Source: Streptomyces sp. SAI-127
Lineage (GTDB): Bacteria > Actinomycetota > Actinomycetes > Streptomycetales > Streptomycetaceae
Direction of reading: 5' to 3'
DNA: 64,000 nt
Assembly: GCF_029894425.1 (NCBI RefSeq)
Contig: NZ_JARXYJ010000001.1
Span: forward strand, 4,836,001 to 4,900,000
Position numbers and translations under genes: made by a program. Below are positions 1 to 8,756 of this stretch, piece by piece; positions within the stretch are counted from its first letter, which is position 1, and each line of letters opens with the position of its first letter. The notes under the pieces were generated by a model. It was given only the letters and a program-made list of their open reading frames with translations, was not told the DNA's origin and searched no databases.

Positions 1-452
1 CCGACGGGGGTCGGCTCGCGCCACCAGCCCAGCACCGGGGTCACCACGAAGCCACTGACCGGGATGTACAGCTTGGGGAGCACGCCGAACAGCTGGACGC
101 CGGAGGGGTCGAGACCGGTCTCCTCCTCCGCCTCGCGCAGGGCGGCCCGCAGCGGCCCGTCGCCCTGGGGATCGCCGTCCTCCGGGTCGAGCGCGCCGCC
201 GGGGAACGACGGCTGCCCGGCGTGCGACCTGAGCGAGCTCGCCCGCTCCATGAGGAGCAGCTCGGGGCCGCGCTCGCCCTCGCCGAACAGGATCAGCACG
301 GCCGACTGCCGGCCCGCGCCGTTCGCCGGCGGCAGGAAGCGGCTCAGCTGCCGCGGCTCGACCGTCTCCACGGCGTGCACCACCGGGTCCAGCCAGCTCG
401 GCAGGCCGTCCTTGCTGAGCGTCACGCCCTTCGTATGGCTCGCCCGTGTCAT
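1..452 (-). CDS. CoA pyrophosphatase-type Nudix hydrolase, C-terminus cut by window edge
   Basis: Probable Nudix hydrolase of the CoA-diphosphatase group, which splits CoA and related nucleotide diphosphates. Translation of the minus strand from an ATG at 452 gives about 150 residues up to the window edge. The Nudix box is visible: GGALDPED followed by the REAEEETGLDPSGV stretch. Just before it, RSHAGQPSFPGG matches the extra CoA-pyrophosphatase (UPF0035-like) signature. A purine-rich GGGGGTGG precedes the ATG; the next upstream ATG (474) is out of frame. It is followed upstream by nth on the same strand after about 170 nt. The 3' end of the gene lies outside the window, so full length is unknown. 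Confidence 0.85.
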   Translation of the reverse strand, partial: MTRASHTKGVTLSKDGLPSWLDPVVHAVETVEPRQLSRFLPPANGAGRQSAVLILFGEGERGPELLLMERASSLRSHAGQPSFPGGALDPEDGDPQGDGPLRAALREAEEETGLDPSGVQLFGVLPKLYIPVSGFVVTPVLGWWREPTPV

Positions 453-624
453 CGCCACCCCCGTCGTCCTGCATCGCTCAACGCCCGAGGGGCCCTAGAT
501 CGTTCCGGCCGCGCCGCTCGGTGGTGCCGGGGTTGCCCGACCGTTCGCACCGCGCGGGCGGCCCCGGCCTCCCGGTCCGGCCCGCCGACCCGCGCCGGTC
601 CTCCCGGCCGCGCCGTCCGCATCC

Positions 625-1674
625 TCACTCGGTGGCCCCCAGTGGCGGTGCGGCCTTGCCGCCGGCGTCCAGATAGGCCTGCGGCGGGTTCAGCCGCTGT
701 CCCGGGAAGCCGCCCTTCTCGTACTTGAGGAGCTTCTTCGCCTTCTCCGGGTCCGTCTCGCCCTCGCCGTAGGCCGGGCAGAGCGGGGTGATGGGACAGG
801 CGCCGCAGGCGGGCTTGCGGGCGTGGCAGATGCGGCGGCCGTGCCAGATGACGTGGTGCGACAGGTCCGTCCAGTCGCTCTTCGGGAAGAGCGCGGTGAC
901 GGCGGCCTCGATCTTGTCGGGGTCGGTCTCATCGGTCCACTGCCAGCGCCTGACCAGCCGCATGAAGTGCGTGTCGACGGTGACGCCGGGCCGCCCGAAG
1001 GCGTTGCCGAGGACGACGAAGGCGGTCTTGCGGCCCACGCCGGGGAGCGTGACGAGGTCTTCGAGCCGCCCCGGGACCTCACCGCCGAAGTTCTCCACGA
1101 TGGCCTTGGACAGCCCTATCACCGACTTGGTCTTGGCCCGGAAGAACCCGGTCGGCCGGAGGATCTCCTCGACCTCCTCGGGGTTGGCCGCGGCCAGATC
1201 CTCGGGAGTCGGGTACGTGGCGAACAGCGCGGGGGTCGTCTGATTGACCCTCAGGTCGGTGGTCTGCGCGGACAGGACCGTCGCCACGATCAGCTGGAAG
1301 GGGTTCTCGAAGTCCAACTCGGGGTGGGCGTACGGAAACACCTCCGCGAGCTCGCGGTTGATGCGCCGGGCGCGGCGGACGAGGGCCGTCCGCGACTCGT
1401 TCCGCGGGGACTTCACGGCGACCGTCTTCGTGGCCGAGGCCTTCTTCACCGGGGCCGCCGCCTTCTTGGGAGCGACGGTCGCCTTCTTCACGGCGGCGGC
1501 CTTCCGCACGGGAGCCGCCTTCTTCGCCGAAGTCCTCTTCTCCACCGGAGCCTTCCCTGCCGCTTTTGCCGTTTTCTTTCCGCCCCCGGCGCCCTGTTCG
1601 CCCACAGCGGAATCTCGACGTGCAACCACCCGTCCAGCCCCCTCGGACTGTGCTCTCACCGGCGTTTTGGACAC
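625..1674 (-). CDS. nth: Endonuclease III (DNA glycosylase/AP lyase) with Lys/Ala-rich N-terminal tail
   Basis: Base-excision-repair glycosylase/AP lyase that removes oxidised pyrimidines. The catalytic core starts near residue 95 and holds the helix-hairpin-helix LPGVGRKTA with the catalytic Lys, the VDTHF segment with the catalytic Asp, and a C-terminal 4Fe-4S loop with cysteine spacing C-X6-C-X2-C-X5-C ([17 protein letters not shown]). The first 90 residues are odd: repeated KKA/VKKA/PVRKA units like histone H1 or mycobacterial HU tails, probably disordered and DNA-binding. The ATG at 1674 is the first start in the frame; the tail shares the reading frame without a stop, but a later start would shorten it. 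Divergent from crp. Confidence 0.93.
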   Translation of the reverse strand: MSKTPVRAQSEGAGRVVARRDSAVGEQGAGGGKKTAKAAGKAPVEKRTSAKKAAPVRKAAAVKKATVAPKKAAAPVKKASATKTVAVKSPRNESRTALVRRARRINRELAEVFPYAHPELDFENPFQLIVATVLSAQTTDLRVNQTTPALFATYPTPEDLAAANPEEVEEILRPTGFFRAKTKSVIGLSKAIVENFGGEVPGRLEDLVTLPGVGRKTAFVVLGNAFGRPGVTVDTHFMRLVRRWQWTDETDPDKIEAAVTALFPKSDWTDLSHHVIWHGRRICHARKPACGACPITPLCPAYGEGETDPEKAKKLLKYEKGGFPGQRLNPPQAYLDAGGKAAPPLGATE

Positions 1675-1776
1675 CCGGCCAGCCTAGGGCCCGGCACTGA
1701 CATCCGCCCCGGACCTCGGGGACCGGCCCCCAATTGGACCCCTGCCGCTTACCCCGGGACATGTGTGCGGCATCCT

Positions 1777-1790
1777 TGTGACAGATCACA
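1777..1790. promoter_or_regulatory. Crp-like near-palindrome in the nth-crp intergenic region
   Basis: TGTGACAGATCACA, two TGTGA/TCACA half-sites 4 nt apart. The classical Crp site has 6 nt between half-sites, so this is a variant spacing. It lies about 90 nt upstream of the crp start codon and between divergent nth and crp, so autoregulation is the obvious inference. Confidence 0.5.
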
Positions 1791-1881
1791 CTGTTTGGAC
1801 CGTCCGGCAAAATGGGCACCACGGTCCCCTGGTACCAAGGGGGAGCAAGATCCCCTGAGCAGGTCGACAAGGAGAGAACTC

Positions 1882-2556
1882 GTGGACGACGTCCTCCGGC
1901 GCAACCCGCTCTTCGCGGCTCTCGACGACGAGCAGTCCGCGGAGCTCCGCGCCTCCATGAGTGAGGTGACCCTCGCGCGCGGCGACTCGCTGTTCCACGA
2001 GGGAGACCCGGGAGACCGGCTCTACGTCGTCACCGAGGGCAAGGTCAAGCTCCACCGCACCTCGCCCGACGGCCGCGAGAACATGCTCGCCGTGGTCGGC
2101 CCCGGCGAACTCATCGGCGAACTGTCCCTGTTCGACCCGGGCCCGCGCACCGCGACCGCCACCGCGCTGACCGAGGTCAAGCTGCTGGGCCTCGGCCACG
2201 GCGACCTCCAGCCCTGGCTGAACGCCCGCCCCGAGGTGGCCACCGCGCTCCTGCGCGCCGTCGCCCGCCGTCTGCGCCGCACCAACGACGCGATGTCCGA
2301 CCTGGTCTTCTCGGACGTCCCCGGCCGCGTGGCCCGCGCCCTGCTCGACCTCTCGCGCCGCTTCGGCGTGCAGTCCGAGGAGGGCATCCACGTCGTCCAC
2401 GACCTCACGCAGGAGGAGCTCGCCCAACTGGTCGGCGCCTCCCGCGAGACGGTCAACAAGGCCCTCGCGGACTTCGCCCAGCGCGGCTGGCTGCGTCTGG
2501 AGGCCCGCGCGGTGATCCTCCTGGACGTCGAGAGGCTCGCCAAGCGCTCGCGCTGA
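1882..2556 (+). CDS. crp: Crp/Fnr-family transcriptional regulator Crp
   Basis: cAMP receptor protein, in Streptomyces a global regulator of germination, development and secondary metabolism. Translation from GTG at 1882, with AAGGAGAG 6 nt upstream, gives 224 residues, the length I recall for S. coelicolor Crp (SCO3571). The N-terminal cyclic-nucleotide-binding beta barrel carries GDRLYVV and the phosphate-binding region GELIGELSLFDPGPRTATA. The C-terminal winged helix contains the recognition segment LTQEELAQLVGASRETVNK. A longer reading frame runs through the start upstream, but it is an extension across the promoter. A strong hairpin terminator follows. Promoter region holds a Crp-like palindrome. 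Confidence 0.96.
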   Translation: MDDVLRRNPLFAALDDEQSAELRASMSEVTLARGDSLFHEGDPGDRLYVVTEGKVKLHRTSPDGRENMLAVVGPGELIGELSLFDPGPRTATATALTEVKLLGLGHGDLQPWLNARPEVATALLRAVARRLRRTNDAMSDLVFSDVPGRVARALLDLSRRFGVQSEEGIHVVHDLTQEELAQLVGASRETVNKALADFAQRGWLRLEARAVILLDVERLAKRSR

Positions 2557-2578
2557 GCGCGGATCGTCGTACGACTTC

Positions 2579-2608
2579 GAAGGGCCCTGCCGTGCGGCAG
2601 GGCCCTTC
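2579..2608 (+). terminator. Hairpin terminator after crp
   Basis: GAAGGGCCCTGCCG, a 2-nt TG loop, then the exact complement CGGCAGGGCCCTTC followed by TC. The 14-bp stem sits 22 nt after the crp stop codon. Confidence 0.85.
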
Positions 2609-2918
2609 TCGTGTCGCCGGGGTGGGCATCCACGAGGGCAGGCGAGCCATGGACACGGTCGCCTGGAACCGGACCCGGGACCGGCCCGCCCCCCCAGGCA
2701 GCTCGTGCATCGCCGGGGCGACCGTCCCGCCGTCGGTGTCGGATCCGGCCTGCCCGGCCGCCGCCGTCCATGACGTGATCGCCACCGCCTGCCGCTTACA
2801 CGCCGCCTCACGCCGCCTGCGCGTCCTTCCACCGGCGCTGACCACGTTCGGCCCCACACGGCCCGCCCAGGGCCGTAAATGAGCTGTCCCCCGGCCCGCC
2901 CCCGGGCACAGTGATCCC
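2609..2918. other. Intergenic, no gene seen
   Basis: About 310 nt between the crp terminator and the nucleotidyltransferase start. One plus-strand frame stays open for 96 codons but shows no family likeness, no ribosome-binding site and an unbiased residue mix. It presumably holds the promoter of the next gene. Confidence 0.5.
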
Positions 2919-3743
2919 ATGGCCGCCGAAACCGTTCCCCCGACCGCCCGCAAGGGGCTCGACGCCCAGGGCTACATCGAACGCGAGGGATCACTCGGAC
3001 GGATCCCACAGCCCTTCCGGGCGGTCGTCGCCGCCGCCCGCGACCGGGTGCTGGATCTGTTCGGGCCGAGGCTGCACAGCGCGTACCTCTACGGCTCGAT
3101 TCCGCGCGGCACCGCGCGGGTGGGCCGCAGCGACCTCGACCTCCTGCTCGCCCTGCGGGACGAACCGACCGACGCGGACCGGGAGGGCGTGCGGGAGCTC
3201 GGGGAGGCGCTCGACAAGGAGTTCCCGCAGATCGACGGCGTCGGAACGCTGCTGTACAGCCGGGATCTCCTGCTGAGCGAGCCGGAGCGGCACGACCTGG
3301 GCTGGTTCGTGGCCTGCCTGTGCACCCCGCTGCTCGGCGACGACCTGGCGGAGTACCTCCCCCGCTACCGTCCCGACGCCCTCCTGGCCCGCGAGACGAA
3401 CGGCGACCTCACCCTCCTGCTCCCCCGCTGGAGCGAACGGATCGCCGAGGCGGACTCCGACGAGACCCGGACCCGCCTCGTCCGCTTCATGTCACGCCAC
3501 CTGGTCCGCACCGCGTTCACCCTGGTCATGCCCCTCTGGAACGGCTGGACGAGCGATCTGGGAGAGATGGCGGAGGTCTTCGGCGCGTACTACCCGGAGC
3601 GCGCCGAGCAGCTACGGGCGGCAGCCGTCCTGGGACACGCCCCGACCGCCGACACGGCCGTACTGCGGACGTACGTCGACGATCTGGGCCCCTGGCTGGC
3701 GGACGAGTACACGCGCGTGCACGGCACAAAGAGCCCTAGATGA
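2919..3743 (+). CDS. Nucleotidyltransferase-domain protein (aminoglycoside adenylyltransferase-like fold)
   Basis: The N-terminal half (residues about 30-95) is a DNA-polymerase-beta-type nucleotidyltransferase domain: YLYGSIPRGTARVGRSDLDL contains the GS-X10-DXD metal-binding signature. The remaining 170 residues are helical and resemble the C-terminal domain of AadA/kanamycin nucleotidyltransferases, but no substrate can be assigned. It could transfer a nucleotide to a small molecule or act as an antitoxin-like MNT protein; no HEPN partner lies next to it. ATG at 2919; the 3' end overlaps the convergent MBL gene by 8 nt. Confidence 0.8.
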   Translation: MAAETVPPTARKGLDAQGYIEREGSLGRIPQPFRAVVAAARDRVLDLFGPRLHSAYLYGSIPRGTARVGRSDLDLLLALRDEPTDADREGVRELGEALDKEFPQIDGVGTLLYSRDLLLSEPERHDLGWFVACLCTPLLGDDLAEYLPRYRPDALLARETNGDLTLLLPRWSERIAEADSDETRTRLVRFMSRHLVRTAFTLVMPLWNGWTSDLGEMAEVFGAYYPERAEQLRAAAVLGHAPTADTAVLRTYVDDLGPWLADEYTRVHGTKSPR

Positions 3744-4566
3744 GCCCGTGCTCCTCGAGATACTCCAGCTGAGCCCGCACCGACAGCTCGGCGGCGGGCC
3801 AGAGCGCCCGGTTCACATCCGCGTACACATGTTCTACGACGGCACCGGGCGTGCGGTATCCGTTCTCCACGGCCGTCTCGACCTGGGCGAGCCGATGGGC
3901 CCGGTGGGCGAGATAGAACTCGACGACACCCTGGGCGTCCTCCAGGACGGGCCCGTGGCCCGGCAGGACGGTGTGGACGCCGTCGTCGACCGTCAGGGAC
4001 CGCAGCCGCCGTAGCGAGTCCAGATAGTCGCCCAGACGGCCGTCGGGATGGGCCACGACGGTCGTGCCGCGCCCCAGGACGGTGTCACCGGTCAGGACCG
4101 CCTGATCGGCCGGGAGATGGAAGCACAGCGAGTCGGCGGTGTGCCCGGGAGTGGGCACGACCCTGAGTTCCAGCCCACCGACGCGCACCACGTTCCCGGC
4201 GCCGAGCCCTTCGTCCCCCAGCCGCAGCGCCGGGTCGAGGGCCCGCACTTTCGTGCCGGTCAGCTCAGCGAAGCGGGCGGCGCCTTCGGCGTGGTCGGGG
4301 TGGCCGTGGGTGAGCAGGGTGAGGGCGACGCGCCTGCCGGCGGCCTCGGCCGTGTCGACGACCGCACGGAGATGCCCCTCGTCGAGCGGACCGGGGTCGA
4401 CGACGACCGCCAGCTCCGAGTCCGGCTCCGACAGGATCCAGGTGTTGGTCCCGTCCAGGGTCATCGCGGAGGCGTTGGGCGCGAGGACGTTGACGGCCCG
4501 CGGGGTGGCCGGGCCCGAGAGGACCCCGCCCCGCGGCTGGCCGGGGAGGGCTGCGGCGTCGGTCAT
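3736..4566 (-). CDS. MBL-fold metallo-hydrolase
   Basis: Metallo-beta-lactamase-fold hydrolase of the glyoxalase II/LACTB2-like type. The zinc motif is LTHGHPDHAEG (HXHXDH, around residue 87), with further ligands in PTPGHT and LTGDTVLG and the C-terminal GHGP. Length 276 residues. The gene overlaps the upstream Nudix gene by 4 nt (ATGA type), so the two are translationally coupled, an arrangement that suggests joint processing of a nucleotide- or thioester-like metabolite. Its stop codon overlaps the convergent nucleotidyltransferase by 8 nt. Substrate unknown. Confidence 0.88.
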   Translation of the reverse strand: MTDAAALPGQPRGGVLSGPATPRAVNVLAPNASAMTLDGTNTWILSEPDSELAVVVDPGPLDEGHLRAVVDTAEAAGRRVALTLLTHGHPDHAEGAARFAELTGTKVRALDPALRLGDEGLGAGNVVRVGGLELRVVPTPGHTADSLCFHLPADQAVLTGDTVLGRGTTVVAHPDGRLGDYLDSLRRLRSLTVDDGVHTVLPGHGPVLEDAQGVVEFYLAHRAHRLAQVETAVENGYRTPGAVVEHVYADVNRALWPAAELSVRAQLEYLEEHGLI

Positions 4567-5432
4567 GCGGAGGCTCCACCGGTCGGGATGTGTTTGGTGA
4601 ACTCGTCGTGCCCCGGCCAGGAGAGCACGATCTCGCCGTCCACCAGCCGGGCCTGCGCGAGCACAGGCGTGAGGTCACGGTCGGGCGCGACGGCGAGCGC
4701 GTCGGCGGCGGTGCCGTACGCGGTGAGCTGCCGCAGCGTGGCGATGGTGGGCGGCATCATGAGCAGCTCGCCCTTGTCGTAGCCGTCCGCCGCGTCCTGG
4801 GGCCGGATCCACACCGTGCGGTCGGCCTCCGTGGAGGCGTTGCGTGTGCGCTGCCCCTCGGGGAGGGCGGCGACGAAGAACCAGGTGTCGTAACGGCGGG
4901 GTTCGAACTCGGGGGTGATCCAGCGTGTCCAGGCCCCGAGCAGATCCGACCGCAGGACCAGCCCCCGGCGCTCCAGGAACTCGGCGAAGGAGAGATCACG
5001 GGCCACGAGAGCGGCACGGTCCGCCTCCCACTCGGCGCCCGTGGTGTCACCGACCACCGACTCGGGCGTCGGCCCGGCGAGCAGGACACCCGCCTCCTCG
5101 TACGTCTCGCGCACAGCCGCGCAGACGATCGCCTGAGCCGTCGTCTCGTCCACCCCGAGCCGAGCCGCCCACCACGCGCGTGTGGGGCCCGCCCAGTGGA
5201 TGTGGTGCTCGTCGTCACGAGGGTCGACTCCGCCGCCGGGATAGGCGTAGGCGCCTCCCGCGAAGGCCATGGAGGTCCGCCTGCGCAACATGTGCACAAC
5301 GGTTCCGGCCGGCCCGTCCTTCAGCAGCATCACCGTGGCGGCGCGTCTGGGCACGGCCGGCTGAAGCGAGCCGTCCGCGAGCGCGCGGATGCGGTCCGGC
5401 CATTCCGCTGGGTACCACTGCCCGTTTGCCAT
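4563..5432 (-). CDS. Nudix hydrolase with insertion in the Nudix region
   Basis: Nudix-fold pyrophosphohydrolase of 289 residues. After the N-terminal strand pair (MLRRRTSMAFAGGAYAYPGG) the Nudix box is split by an insertion of about 25 residues: GGGVDPRDD, then the insert, then AAVRETYEEAGVLLAG. That layout is typical of a group of actinobacterial NUDIX proteins related to mammalian NUDT19. ATG at 5432 is the first in frame. It heads a two-gene unit with the MBL hydrolase, coupled by a 4-nt overlap. Confidence 0.87.
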   Translation of the reverse strand: MANGQWYPAEWPDRIRALADGSLQPAVPRRAATVMLLKDGPAGTVVHMLRRRTSMAFAGGAYAYPGGGVDPRDDEHHIHWAGPTRAWWAARLGVDETTAQAIVCAAVRETYEEAGVLLAGPTPESVVGDTTGAEWEADRAALVARDLSFAEFLERRGLVLRSDLLGAWTRWITPEFEPRRYDTWFFVAALPEGQRTRNASTEADRTVWIRPQDAADGYDKGELLMMPPTIATLRQLTAYGTAADALAVAPDRDLTPVLAQARLVDGEIVLSWPGHDEFTKHIPTGGASA

Positions 5433-5617
5433 GGGCGGAGGCTAACTCTTGGGGAGCGGATGTTCGAGGGCCGGGCGCCCGGCGGGGGCGCCAGGTCAGG
5501 TGGTCGGGCGGGCGCGGGTCGTGCCCGCGCGGCGGTAGCCGCAGCCAACCCACGAACGAAACCGCAGGCGCTACGCCCGCCCCCACCGAACCCGCAGCGC
5601 CCCCGCACGCACCCGCC

Positions 5618-6088
5618 TCAAGCAGAACCCAGCTCCACTTGCACCTCGACCTCGACCGGCGCGTCCAGCGGCAGCACAGCGACACCCACCGCACTGCGCG
5701 CGTGCACGCCCTTGTCGCCCAGCACCTCGCCCAGCAGCTCACTCGCGCCGTTGATCACACCGGGCTGCCCCGTGAAGTCCGAGGCCGACGCCACGAACCC
5801 CACGACCTTCACCACGCGCGCGATCCGGTCGAGGTCACCCGCGACCGACTTCACCGCCGCCAGCGCGTTCAGCGCGCAGGTCCGGGCCAGCGCCTTCGCC
5901 TCCTCGGCCGTGACCTCCGCGCCCACCTTTCCGGTGACCGGAAGCTTGCCCTCGACCATGGGCAACTGCCCCGAGGTGTACACGTACACGCCGGACTGCA
6001 CGGCCGGCTGATACGCGGCCAGCGGCGGCACGACCGACGGCAGCGTCAGCCCCAGCTCCGCGAGCCGCGCCTCGACCGCCCCGCTCAC
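5618..6088 (-). CDS. RidA-family (YjgF/YER057c/UK114) protein
   Basis: RidA-like protein of 156 residues; family members hydrolyse reactive enamine/imine intermediates released by PLP enzymes, though the longer subgroup often lacks a proven activity. Recognisable blocks are VYTSGQLPMVEGKLPVTGKV, the alanine-rich helix with CALNALAAV, and VARSAVGVAVLPLDAPVEVE-like C-terminus. I start it at GTG 6088, whose bases overlap the TGA of the upstream gene (GTGA); the reading frame stays open further upstream to 6238, but that extension runs antisense-like through the DUF4177 gene and is not real. Confidence 0.88.
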   Translation of the reverse strand: MSGAVEARLAELGLTLPSVVPPLAAYQPAVQSGVYVYTSGQLPMVEGKLPVTGKVGAEVTAEEAKALARTCALNALAAVKSVAGDLDRIARVVKVVGFVASASDFTGQPGVINGASELLGEVLGDKGVHARSAVGVAVLPLDAPVEVEVQVELGSA

Positions 6089-6249
6089 GCCGCCTTCTCC
6101 CGCTTCAGGTAGGCCACCAGCTGCTCGGGGTTGTTCGGCCCGGGCACGACCTGCACGAGCTCCCACCCGTCCTCGCCCCAGGTGTCCAGAATCTGCTTCG
6201 TGGCGTGGACGAGCAGCGGCACGGTCGCGTATTCCCACTTCTTGGTCAT
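6085..6249 (-). CDS. Small DUF4177-like protein
   Basis: A 54-residue protein, MTKKWEYATVPLLVHATKQI..., of the DUF4177 type: a WEY start, a helix ending LDTWGEDGWELVQVVPG, and a basic tail. Function unknown. The ATG is at 6249 and the TGA overlaps the GTG of the RidA gene by the 4-nt GTGA arrangement, so both are surely translated together. It is divergent from the ArsA pair over 118 nt, which must contain both promoters. Confidence 0.85.
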   Translation of the reverse strand: MTKKWEYATVPLLVHATKQILDTWGEDGWELVQVVPGPNNPEQLVAYLKREKAA

Positions 6250-6367
6250 GCGGCCGACTTTAGCCGCTGCTCACCCCCGGCTTTTCAGCCGCTGCTCCCC
6301 ACGGTCCGTGCGGCGTTATCCACAGCCTCCTGCTTAGCTTCGCCGCCGACTGGTTACGCTCGAATAC

Positions 6368-7345
6368 GTGAGCAGGCTCCAGGTCGTCAGCGGCAAGGGC
6401 GGGACCGGAAAGACCACGGTCGCCGCAGCCCTCGCGCTGGCCCTCGCCACCGAGGGGAAGCGGACGCTTCTCGTCGAGGTAGAGGGCCGCCAGGGAATCG
6501 CGCAGCTCTTCGAAACGGAGACGCTGCCCTATGAGGAGCGGAAGATCGCCGTCGCTCCAGGGGGCGGGGAGGTGTACGCACTGGCCATCGACCCCGAACT
6601 GGCCCTCCTGGACTACCTCCAGATGTTCTACAAACTCGGCGGGGCGGGGCGCGCCCTGAAGAAGCTCGGCGCCATCGACTTCGCGACCACCATCGCGCCC
6701 GGCCTCAGAGACGTCCTCCTGACGGGCAAGGCGTGCGAGGCGGTCCGCCGCAAGGACAAGTCCGGCCGCTTCGCCTACGACTACGTCGTGATGGACGCGC
6801 CCCCCACCGGCCGTATCACCCGCTTCCTGAACGTCAACGACGAGGTCGCGGGGCTCGCCAAGATCGGCCCGATACACAATCAGGCGCAGGCCGTGATGCG
6901 GGTGCTGAAGTCCAAGGAGACGGCCGTCCACCTGGTGACGCTCCTGGAGGAGATGCCGGTCCAGGAGACCGCGGACGGCATCGCCGAGTTGAAGGCCGCC
7001 CACCTCCCGGTGGGCCGGATCGTCGTGAACATGGTGCGTCCGGAGGTGTTGGACGGCACCGACCTGGAACTCGTACGGACCGCACAGCGTTCAGCCGTGG
7101 CGAAGGCGCTGTCCTCGGCCGGACTCGGCGGCGCCCGTCGCGGGGGCAACGCCGAGAAGCTGGTCGACCCGCTGATCCGGCAGGCCGAGGAGTACGCCGA
7201 GCGGTACGACCTGGAGCACGAACAGCGCGCGGCCCTCGGCGAACTGGGTCTGCCGCTGCACGAACTGCCCTTGCTGACCGAGGGCATGGACCTGGCAGGT
7301 CTGTACGAACTGGCCACCGAGCTGCGGAAGCAGGGAATGTCATGA
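6368..7345 (+). CDS. ArsA/GET3-family ATPase, first of a pair
   Basis: P-loop ATPase of the ArsA (anion-transporting ATPase/GET3) family, 325 residues. The deviant Walker A is SGKGGTGKTT at residues 6-15, and the switch region is YVVMDAPPTGRITRFL. No Cys-X-Cys metalloid-binding pair or arsB/arsR neighbour is visible, so arsenite export is unlikely; a soluble ATPase role beside wblA is the conserved arrangement in Streptomyces. Start is GTG at 6368. Its TGA overlaps the ATG of the second ATPase (ATGA), so the two probably form a heterodimer, as ArsA halves do. Confidence 0.9.
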   Translation: MSRLQVVSGKGGTGKTTVAAALALALATEGKRTLLVEVEGRQGIAQLFETETLPYEERKIAVAPGGGEVYALAIDPELALLDYLQMFYKLGGAGRALKKLGAIDFATTIAPGLRDVLLTGKACEAVRRKDKSGRFAYDYVVMDAPPTGRITRFLNVNDEVAGLAKIGPIHNQAQAVMRVLKSKETAVHLVTLLEEMPVQETADGIAELKAAHLPVGRIVVNMVRPEVLDGTDLELVRTAQRSAVAKALSSAGLGGARRGGNAEKLVDPLIRQAEEYAERYDLEHEQRAALGELGLPLHELPLLTEGMDLAGLYELATELRKQGMS

Positions 7346-8739
7346 GCCCGGACGCCGACGCGCACGACCGGCACCGCCGTCTTTCCCCGGCCCCCGTGCT
7401 CGATCTCGATCCGCTGATCGACGATCCGGGCACCCGCATCGTGGTCTGCTGCGGCTCGGGAGGCGTCGGAAAGACCACGACCGCGGCGGCTCTCGGCCTG
7501 CGGGCCGCCGAGCGGGGCCGCAAGGTCGTCGTGCTCACCATCGACCCGGCCCGCCGGCTCGCCCAGTCGATGGGCATCGACTCGCTGGACAACGTCCCAC
7601 GCCGGGTGAAGGGTCTCGACGACTCCGCGAGCGGCGAGTTGCACGCCATGATGCTCGACATGAAGCGCACCTTCGACGAGATCGTCGAGGCGCACGCGGA
7701 CGCCGAGCGGGCGGCCACGATCCTGAACAACCCCTTCTACCAGTCGCTGTCGGCGGGCTTCGCGGGCACGCAGGAGTACATGGCGATGGAGAAGCTCGGG
7801 CAGTTGCGGGCCCGGGACGAGTGGGACCTGATCGTCGTCGACACACCCCCCTCCCGCTCCGCCCTCGACTTCCTGGACGCGCCCAAGCGGCTCGGTTCCT
7901 TCCTCGACGGAAGGCTCATCCGGCTGCTCACCGCCCCGGCCAAGCTCGGCGGACGGGCGGGCATGAAGTTCCTGAACGTCGGGATGTCGATGATGACCGG
8001 CACGCTCGGCAAACTTCTGGGCGGTCAACTCCTCAAGGACGTCCAGACGTTCGTCGCCGCTATGGACACGACCTTCGGCGGGTTCCGCACCCGCGCGGAC
8101 GCGACGTACAAGCTGCTCCAGGCCCCCGGGACGGCGTTCCTGGTGGTCGCGGCCCCGGAGCGGGACGCACTGCGCGAGGCCGCGTACTTCGTGGAGCGGC
8201 TGGCCGCGGAGGACATGCCGCTCGCCGGTCTGGTGCTCAACCGGGTCCACGGCAGCGGCGCAGACCGGCTCTCGGCCGAGCGGGCGCTCGCCGCCGCGGA
8301 AAATCTCGAGGCCGCGGAAAATCTTGAAGAGCCCCGCATTGTCGATCAGGAGGGCGGGAAAGCTGGACTTCGTAACTCTCCCGACACGTACGGCAGTTCA
8401 GAATCTCCCGCTTCCGAGGCACCGGCTCCTGACGAAGGCTCCCCCGCCGACGCGAAGAACCCGAGCTCGGAGCGCACGGAGAAGGGGCGGTCCGCCGACC
8501 CCGCTGACCGGTCCGTCGACCAGCTCACCGCAGGCCTGCTGAGACTGCACGCCGACCGTATGCAGCTGCTCTCCCGCGAGCAGCGCACGCGTGACCGCTT
8601 CACCGCGCTCCACCCCGAGGTGGCGGTGGCCGAAGTGGCCGCGCTGCCCGGCGATGTGCACGACCTCGCGGGGCTGCGGAACATCGGAAACCGGCTCGCG
8701 GCCGGGCAGCCGGAGCTGCCCGAGGCTGCCGTGGACTGA
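7342..8739 (+). CDS. ArsA/GET3-family ATPase, second of a pair, with low-complexity insertion
   Basis: 465-residue ATPase. Walker A is [14 protein letters not shown] (residues about 36-49), Walker A' region TIDPARRLAQSMG, switch DTPPSRSALDFLD. Between about residues 315 and 395 it carries an insertion rich in Glu, Pro, Ser and Ala (SESPASEAPAPDEGSP) that interrupts the fold and looks disordered; a tandem 18-bp duplication at its left edge gives AAENLEAAENLE. The C-terminal helix then resumes with LHADRMQLLSREQRTRDRF. ATG 7342 overlaps the preceding stop by 4 nt. It ends 17 nt from the convergent wblA. Confidence 0.9.
   Translation: MSPDADAHDRHRRLSPAPVLDLDPLIDDPGTRIVVCCGSGGVGKTTTAAALGLRAAERGRKVVVLTIDPARRLAQSMGIDSLDNVPRRVKGLDDSASGELHAMMLDMKRTFDEIVEAHADAERAATILNNPFYQSLSAGFAGTQEYMAMEKLGQLRARDEWDLIVVDTPPSRSALDFLDAPKRLGSFLDGRLIRLLTAPAKLGGRAGMKFLNVGMSMMTGTLGKLLGGQLLKDVQTFVAAMDTTFGGFRTRADATYKLLQAPGTAFLVVAAPERDALREAAYFVERLAAEDMPLAGLVLNRVHGSGADRLSAERALAAAENLEAAENLEEPRIVDQEGGKAGLRNSPDTYGSSESPASEAPAPDEGSPADAKNPSSERTEKGRSADPADRSVDQLTAGLLRLHADRMQLLSREQRTRDRFTALHPEVAVAEVAALPGDVHDLAGLRNIGNRLAAGQPELPEAAVD
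8293..8328. repeat. 18-bp tandem duplication in the second ArsA gene
   Basis: Two adjacent copies of GCCGCGGAAAATCT(C/T)GA(G/A), differing at two third-codon positions, encode AAENLE twice. The duplication marks the start of the disordered insertion of the ATPase. Confidence 0.85.
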
Positions 8740-8756
8740 CCCGAGGAGTGTCCTCC

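Noticed and set aside
823..1881. Plus-strand open frame running from 823 into crp
   Set aside because: It is the antisense shadow of nth followed by the crp promoter; the real crp start is GTG 1882 with a ribosome-binding site.
2592..2882. 96-codon plus frame after crp
   Set aside because: Begins inside the terminator, lacks a ribosome-binding site and has no recognisable domain.
6368..8739. Arsenite resistance operon
   Set aside because: The ATPases are ArsA/GET3-like, but no arsB, arsC or arsR is next to them and metalloid cysteines are not evident.
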